Positions 1 to 6,692 of a stretch of 6,692 bases of DNA are shown here, in pieces. The stretch lies in contig DNMQ01000312.1 of NCBI GenBank assembly GCA_003488145.1, positions 1 to 6,692 on the forward strand, read 5' to 3'. The stretch comes from Pseudomonas sp. (GTDB taxonomy: Bacteria; Pseudomonadota; Gammaproteobacteria; Pseudomonadales; Pseudomonadaceae). Within the stretch, counting starts at the first letter, position 1. Each line of letters opens with the position of its first letter. The notes below the pieces were generated by a model. That model was not told the origin of the DNA. It worked only from the letters and a program-made list of their open reading frames with translations, and searched no databases. A program made the position numbers and the translations under genes.

Positions 1-1338
<1,338 letters not shown>

Positions 1339-1466
1339 TCGTCAGACGGGCAGTAATTGCCAACGCAAAACCCTATCATCCACGCTGCGCTGCAGCACAG
1401 GTCGGCTGCTACCGCACTCTGAACTGCCTCTTGATCTCGCCATGGAAAGCCACAACAGAGGATCCA
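1339..1466. other. Intergenic spacer sdaA to CheB/CheR-kinase gene
   Basis: This 128-base spacer lies between two co-directional genes. It contains a TATCAT hexamer (1374-1379) that could be a -10 element, but no good -35 sits 16-18 bases upstream. A short CTGA/TCAG inverted repeat (1335-1345) overlaps the sdaA stop codon and has no T tract, so it is a poor terminator candidate. A GGCA/TGCC inverted repeat spans 1349-1361, and a near-palindrome is centred on GCTGCAGC (1389-1396). The length suggests that the kinase gene may have its own promoter, but read-through from sdaA cannot be excluded. Confidence 0.5.
1457..1461 (+). promoter_or_regulatory. Ribosome binding site of the CheB/CheR-kinase gene
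   Basis: AGAGG lies five bases before the ATG at 1467. It decides the start in favour of that ATG over the upstream in-frame GTG at 1332. The GTG would overlap sdaA and add 45 residues with no resemblance to a CheB N-terminus. Confidence 0.7.
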
Positions 1467-4400
1467 ATGAGTACCAGCCCCGAGCCGTCAGCCCCGAAGA
1501 ACAGCGATCTGGTCCGTAGCACTCTGCAATTCCCGGTCGTCGGGATCGGCGCGTCAGCGGGCGGTCTCAAGGCGCTGCTGACCCTGTTCGAACACATGCC
1601 GAAGGACTGCGGCATGGCTTTCGTGGTCATCATGCACCTGTCGCCCAGGCATGAAAGCAACGTCGACAAAATTCTGCAGAACGTGACCCGCATGCCAGTC
1701 GCACAGGTCGTCAGCCCGACCCTCATCGAGCGCAACTGCATCTACGTGATACCTCCCGCCATGGACCTGTCCATGGAGGACGGCTATCTGCGCCTGCAGC
1801 AACCGGAGCGCGAGCGCGGCGCGCAAGTCGCCATCGACCTGTTCTTCCGCGCCTTGGCGGATGTGCACCACAGCCACGCTATCGGTGTGGTGCTATCGGG
1901 CAGCGGGTCGGATGGTTCGGTCGGCCTGTCGCGAATCAAGGAGCAGGGCGGAGTCACCCTGGCGCAGTCGCCGGAGGACGCCGAATACGACTCCATGCCT
2001 CAGAGCGCCATCGAAACCGGCATGGTTGACATCGTGCTGCCGGTTGCGGATATGCCACAACGCCTGGTCGAGCTGTCGCGCAACCTGCAAGCGCTGCTTG
2101 CCGACAAGGAGCCGCTGCCAACGCTGGCCGACGAAGAGCAGGCGCAACAGACAGATTCGCAGTACGACCGCACTCAACCGCAATCCAAGCCGAACGAATT
2201 GGCCTTGCGCGAGATTCTCGCCGCTCTGCGGGCTCGCACAGGCCACGACTTCCGCCACTACAAGCAGGCCACGGTGCTGCGGCGGATCGAGCGGCGCATG
2301 CAGGTCAACGCGCTGCGCGACATGCCTAGCTATGCCCAGCACCTGCAACAGCATCCGGAGGAAACGCCGGAGCTGCTCGCCGACATGCTGATTGGCGTGA
2401 CCAACTTCTTCCGCGACCGCGAGGCCTTCGAAGCACTGGAACGTGACGTCATACCTGCCCTGTTCGACCAGAAGATAGATACAGAGGAAAAGTGCCTGCG
2501 CGTCTGGTCCGCGGCCTGTTCGACCGGCGAAGAGGCTTACTCTCTGGGCATGCTGCTGAGCGAGCAGGCAGGGGTACGCGGCGCTACCGGTGACTTTCAA
2601 CTGCAGGTCTTCGCCACCGATATCGATGATCGCGCCCTGGAGACGGCGCGCGCAGGTCTTTATCCGGAAGCCATCGTCACCGACGTCCCGCCATCACGAC
2701 TGCGCCAATACTTCGTCAAGGAGCAGAATCACTACCGCATGCAGAAGGAACTGCGCGAGCGGATTCTGTTCGCCCGCCACAACATCCTGCGCGACCCGCC
2801 GTTCTCGCGGCTGGACCTGATTTCCTGCCGCAACCTGATGATCTACCTGGACCGCGACATCCAGCTCGAAGTGCTGCGCATGTTCCACTTCGCGCTCAAC
2901 CCCGGAGGCTATCTGTTTCTCGGCAGCTCCGAAACGGCCGACGCCTGCAGCCAGCTGTTCACTCCAGTGGACAAGAAGAACCGCATCTATCGCGCCAAGG
3001 AAGTCAGCTCATCGCTGCGCCGCACCCCGACCGGGCCTTTTCAGGGCTTCGCGCACGCCGCTCCGCCACGGGCACCGTCGAACCAGTCATTCAGCCGCAA
3101 CAAGAAATTCTCGTTCGCCGACGTTCACCAGCGCGCGCTCGAGCAGTACGCGCCGCCGAGCGTGATCGTCAACCAGGAAGCCGAGATCGTGCACATGTCC
3201 GACCGAGCCGGCAGCTTCCTGCGCTACGTCGGCGGCGAACCATCGCTGAATCTGACGACGCTGGTGCATCCCCAGTTGCGTCTGGAACTGCGCACGGCCC
3301 TGTATCAGGCGACCCACACCGGCAAGAGCGTCGAAGCGCGCCGCGTGCAGCTAGAGCGCGAAGGCCGCAGCTCCTACGTGAACATGGTGGTACGCCCCTT
3401 CCGCGACAACGAGGCTGGCAACGAATACATGCTGGTGATTTTCGACGAAGTCGAAGCCTGCATGGACAGCAGCGCGTTGGACAGTCCGGATGCCAAGGAC
3501 AGCGTATTGACCCAGCTGGAGGCCGAACTGCAGCAGACCAAGGAACAGCTGCAGATCACCATGGAGCACTCGGAAACCTCCACCGAGGAACTGCGCGCCT
3601 CCAACGAGGAGCTGCAGGCAATCAATGAAGAGCTGCGCTCGGCCACCGAGGAGCTGGAAACCAGCAAAGAAGAGCTACAGTCGATCAACGAAGAACTCAC
3701 CACGGTCAACTACGAGCTGAAAGCCAAGGTCGACGAAACCAGCAAGATCAACGATGACCTGCAGAATCTGATCTCCTCCACCGACATCGCTACGCTGTTC
3801 GTAGATCGCAAGATGCGCATCAAATGGTTCACGCCGCGCACGCGAGACATCTTCAACGTGATCGGCAACGATGCCGGGCGCTCCCTGCTGGACATCACAC
3901 ATCGCCTCGACTATCCGAGGCTGCACAAGGACGCCGCCGAAGCCTTCGAGGAACTCCACCTGGTGGAGCGAGAGGTCAGCAATCGGGAAGGCAATCGTTG
4001 GTATCTGGCACGCTTCCTTCCTTACCGCACCCTCGATGACCGTATCCAGGGTGCAGTACTGACCTTCATTGACATCACCGACCGTCGACGCGCCGAGGAA
4101 CGACTCGAAGCCGGTGAAGCGCACCTGAAATTGCTGGCGCAGAGCACCAAGGGTTACGCCATCATCACCTTCGACTGCGATGGCATCATCACCACCTGGA
4201 ACCGCGGAGCGCAGACGCTGTTTGGCTATGCGGAACAGGAGGCTATCGGCCAGTGCATCGATATGCTCTACACCGAGCAGGATCGCCAGGCCGGCGTGCC
4301 GGAAGCCGAACGTAGACGAGCGCTGGAGCAAGGCCAGGCCTCGGACGAACGCTGGCACGTTCGCCGTGACGGCAGCCAGCGATTCTTCAGCGGCCTGGTC

Positions 4401-5633
4401 AATCCGCTGGTGGACAGCCACGGCGAGGTCATCGGCCTTGCCAAGATCGCCCGTGACCTCACAGAAGAACGCAAGCAGAGTTCCGCCCAACAGAACGAAC
4501 TGGAGACGATCCAGGCGGCGAACCTGCAGAAGGATCAGTTCTTCGCCGTGCTGTCCCACGAGCTCAAGCACCCGTTGAACCTCATCCAGCTCAACACCGA
4601 CCTCCTCGCACGGTCACCAATGGCAAAGAGTTCTCAGAGTCTGCGCAAGGCCACGCAGGCAATCCAGAACGCCGTACGCAGCCAGTCGCGGATCATTGAT
4701 GACCTGATGGACGTCTCGCGCGTCCGCACCGGCAAACTCAAACTGCATTTCGCCACGCTGCGCTATCAGGAGGTGTTGCGCGGTATCGAATCGGTGTTCG
4801 CGCCGCTGGCACAGGCCGAGAACGTGACCTTCGAAGCCTTCAAGCCAGACGACCCCGTTTATGTCCATGCCGACCCGACACGCCTGGAGCAGATCATCTG
4901 GAACCTGCTGAATAACGCCTGGAAGTTCACCAAGGGTGGCCAGCGCATCTGGATGCAGCTCGAACGCGAAGGCGAACAGGTACGGCTGGACGTGGTCGAC
5001 ACCGGCGAAGGCATATCCGCGGAATTCCTGCCCAAGGTTTTCGACATGTTTGGTCAGGCCGAAATGCAGCATTCCCAGCGCGCCAAGCACGGGTTGGGCA
5101 TTGGCCTTGCGCTGGTCAAGCAACTGGTCGAGGCACACAACGGCCGCATTGAAGCCTACTCTGAAGGCGTCGGTCGTGGAGCACGTTTCAGCGTCTGGCT
5201 ACCTGTGCATCTGCAGACCGAAATGGAGCTCAACCAACTCGCCAACGGCGGATACCTGGGCAGCCTCACCGGCATCAAGATCCTGCTGGTGGACGACTCG
5301 CCGGACATCCTCGAGACCATGTGCGAGCTGCTAGAGAGCGAAGGGGCCGACGTGACAACCTCTGGCGGCGGCGCGCAGGGCATTGAGCTGGCCGAGCAGA
5401 GGCCGTTCGACGTGATCATTTCCGACATCGGCATGCCGGAAGTCGACGGCCATCAGATGATGTCCGCTATCCGACAACAGGGTGCCAACACCCGAACCCC
5501 GAGCATCGCCCTGACCGGTTACGGCACGCTGAATGATGTGGAAAAAGCCAAAGCCGCCGGCTTCACCGTGCACCAGCGCAAACCCATCGACCTGCAGGCG
5601 CTGATCGATGCAGTGACCCAGGCCGTACGCTGA
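1467..5633 (+). CDS. CheB-CheR-PAS-coiled coil-PAS-PAS-histidine kinase-receiver fusion protein
   Basis: A 1388-residue signalling protein with no signal peptide or membrane segment, so probably cytoplasmic. CheB methylesterase spans about 22-200, with catalytic Ser30 (GIGASAGG), His57 (IMHLSP) and Asp149 (GSGSDG). CheR methyltransferase spans about 243-510: basic N-terminal helices, VTNFFRD (311-317), the SAM-site ACSTGEEAYS (350-359), ATDID (383-387) and SCRNLMIY (453-460). A CheR-associated PAS (about 556-661) is followed by a glutamate-rich coiled coil (about 680-765) and two PAS/PAC modules (about 770-872 and 885-1000). The HisKA H-box has His1031. The HATPase domain shows Asn1146 and Asn1150, DTGEG (1178-1182), the F-box (1191-1195) and GLGIGL (1209-1214). 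The C-terminal receiver has Asp1276/Asp1277, phosphoacceptor Asp1320, Thr1350 and Lys1372. By family knowledge, CheB and CheR remove and add methyl groups on chemoreceptor glutamates; the kinase-receiver part should run a phosphorelay. The usual CheB N-terminal receiver is absent. No chemotaxis genes are adjacent, so the target is unknown. The ATG at 1467 has a good ribosome binding site. Confidence 0.95.
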   Translation: MSTSPEPSAPKNSDLVRSTLQFPVVGIGASAGGLKALLTLFEHMPKDCGMAFVVIMHLSPRHESNVDKILQNVTRMPVAQVVSPTLIERNCIYVIPPAMDLSMEDGYLRLQQPERERGAQVAIDLFFRALADVHHSHAIGVVLSGSGSDGSVGLSRIKEQGGVTLAQSPEDAEYDSMPQSAIETGMVDIVLPVADMPQRLVELSRNLQALLADKEPLPTLADEEQAQQTDSQYDRTQPQSKPNELALREILAALRARTGHDFRHYKQATVLRRIERRMQVNALRDMPSYAQHLQQHPEETPELLADMLIGVTNFFRDREAFEALERDVIPALFDQKIDTEEKCLRVWSAACSTGEEAYSLGMLLSEQAGVRGATGDFQLQVFATDIDDRALETARAGLYPEAIVTDVPPSRLRQYFVKEQNHYRMQKELRERILFARHNILRDPPFSRLDLISCRNLMIYLDRDIQLEVLRMFHFALNPGGYLFLGSSETADACSQLFTPVDKKNRIYRAKEVSSSLRRTPTGPFQGFAHAAPPRAPSNQSFSRNKKFSFADVHQRALEQYAPPSVIVNQEAEIVHMSDRAGSFLRYVGGEPSLNLTTLVHPQLRLELRTALYQATHTGKSVEARRVQLEREGRSSYVNMVVRPFRDNEAGNEYMLVIFDEVEACMDSSALDSPDAKDSVLTQLEAELQQTKEQLQITMEHSETSTEELRASNEELQAINEELRSATEELETSKEELQSINEELTTVNYELKAKVDETSKINDDLQNLISSTDIATLFVDRKMRIKWFTPRTRDIFNVIGNDAGRSLLDITHRLDYPRLHKDAAEAFEELHLVEREVSNREGNRWYLARFLPYRTLDDRIQGAVLTFIDITDRRRAEERLEAGEAHLKLLAQSTKGYAIITFDCDGIITTWNRGAQTLFGYAEQEAIGQCIDMLYTEQDRQAGVPEAERRRALEQGQASDERWHVRRDGSQRFFSGLVNPLVDSHGEVIGLAKIARDLTEERKQSSAQQNELETIQAANLQKDQFFAVLSHELKHPLNLIQLNTDLLARSPMAKSSQSLRKATQAIQNAVRSQSRIIDDLMDVSRVRTGKLKLHFATLRYQEVLRGIESVFAPLAQAENVTFEAFKPDDPVYVHADPTRLEQIIWNLLNNAWKFTKGGQRIWMQLEREGEQVRLDVVDTGEGISAEFLPKVFDMFGQAEMQHSQRAKHGLGIGLALVKQLVEAHNGRIEAYSEGVGRGARFSVWLPVHLQTEMELNQLANGGYLGSLTGIKILLVDDSPDILETMCELLESEGADVTTSGGGAQGIELAEQRPFDVIISDIGMPEVDGHQMMSAIRQQGANTRTPSIALTGYGTLNDVEKAKAAGFTVHQRKPIDLQALIDAVTQAVR
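3585..3710 (+). repeat. Six 21-base degenerate coding repeats (EEL-x4 heptads)
   Basis: Inside the CheB/CheR-kinase gene, six consecutive 21-base units each encode a seven-residue block beginning Glu-Glu-Leu: EELRASN, EELQAIN, EELRSAT, EELETSK, EELQSIN, EELTTVN (residues 707-748). A seventh weaker unit, YELKAKV, follows. The DNA units are not identical, mixing GAG/GAA and CTG/CTC/CTA codons, so this looks like an old or selected protein repeat rather than a recent DNA expansion. The heptad period with Leu at a fixed position predicts a coiled coil or signalling helix linking the CheB/CheR half to the PAS-kinase half. Similar glutamate-rich segments occur in other CheB/CheR fusions. Confidence 0.85.
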
Positions 5634-5726
5634 TTTCACGGGCTAGCAGCGGTTGGTAAATAGCTCCCACGCTCGGGCGATCGACCCTGGGGCCAGCCAT
5701 GCGAGCCCCTTCGTGGCCGAAAGGCC
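5634..5726. terminator. Convergent intergenic region with weak terminator-like hairpins
   Basis: This 93-base spacer separates the stop of the kinase gene (TGA at 5631) from the stop of the convergent regulator gene (5727-5729 on the minus strand). It contains a short GGCC-GAAA-GGCC hairpin (5715-5726), with a GNRA-type tetraloop on the plus-strand RNA, and a larger GGGGC/GCCCC inverted repeat (5689-5709) with an 11-base loop. Neither is followed by a clear T tract on either strand. A terminator is expected from the convergent layout, but which element acts, if any, is a guess. Confidence 0.3.

Positions 5727-6692
<966 letters not shown>

Noticed and set aside
1348..1360. Sigma-54-like promoter (GG ... 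TTGC) downstream of sdaA
   Set aside because: The spacing between the GG and GC elements is one or two bases too short for a -24/-12 promoter.
3374..3709. Minus-strand Ser-rich frame opposite the coiled coil
   Set aside because: The serine runs are only the reverse reading of the Glu-Glu-Leu repeat codons on the plus strand.

Overview
The window is GC-rich and densely coding. Its protein sequences look like a gamma-proteobacterium of the Pseudomonas group (Pseudomonas or Stutzerimonas). The strongest pointer is the gene at the right edge, which matches my memory of the Pseudomonas aromatic amino acid regulator PhhR along its whole visible length. The species is not determined. This is ordinary chromosomal sequence: I see no insertion sequence, integrase, phage gene, CRISPR array, tRNA or rRNA.

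Layout from left to right: (1) 1-1338, plus strand, nearly all of a single-chain iron-sulfur L-serine dehydratase (sdaA), missing only about 13 N-terminal residues at the window edge. (2) 1339-1466, a 128-base spacer with the ribosome binding site of the next gene and no convincing promoter or terminator. (3) 1467-5633, plus strand, a 1388-residue multidomain signalling protein in the order CheB methylesterase, CheR methyltransferase, PAS, glutamate-rich coiled coil, PAS, PAS, histidine kinase, receiver. (4) 5634-5726, a 93-base spacer between convergent genes with weak hairpins. (5) 5727-6692, minus strand, the AAA+ and DNA-binding part of a TyrR/PhhR-type regulator whose N-terminal part lies beyond the right edge. 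No stretch longer than 300 bases lacks a gene.

The two flanking genes belong to amino acid catabolism: serine to pyruvate, and control of aromatic amino acid breakdown. The large gene between them is the most interesting object. It carries intact catalytic residues for receptor demethylation, receptor methylation, histidine autophosphorylation and phosphoryl acceptance in one chain, yet there is no chemoreceptor, CheA, CheW or Hpt gene in view. Its target and output cannot be told from this window. CheB-CheR-PAS-kinase fusions as a class are already known; what this one does is, as far as I know, poorly described. I did not find a clearly unprecedented system here.
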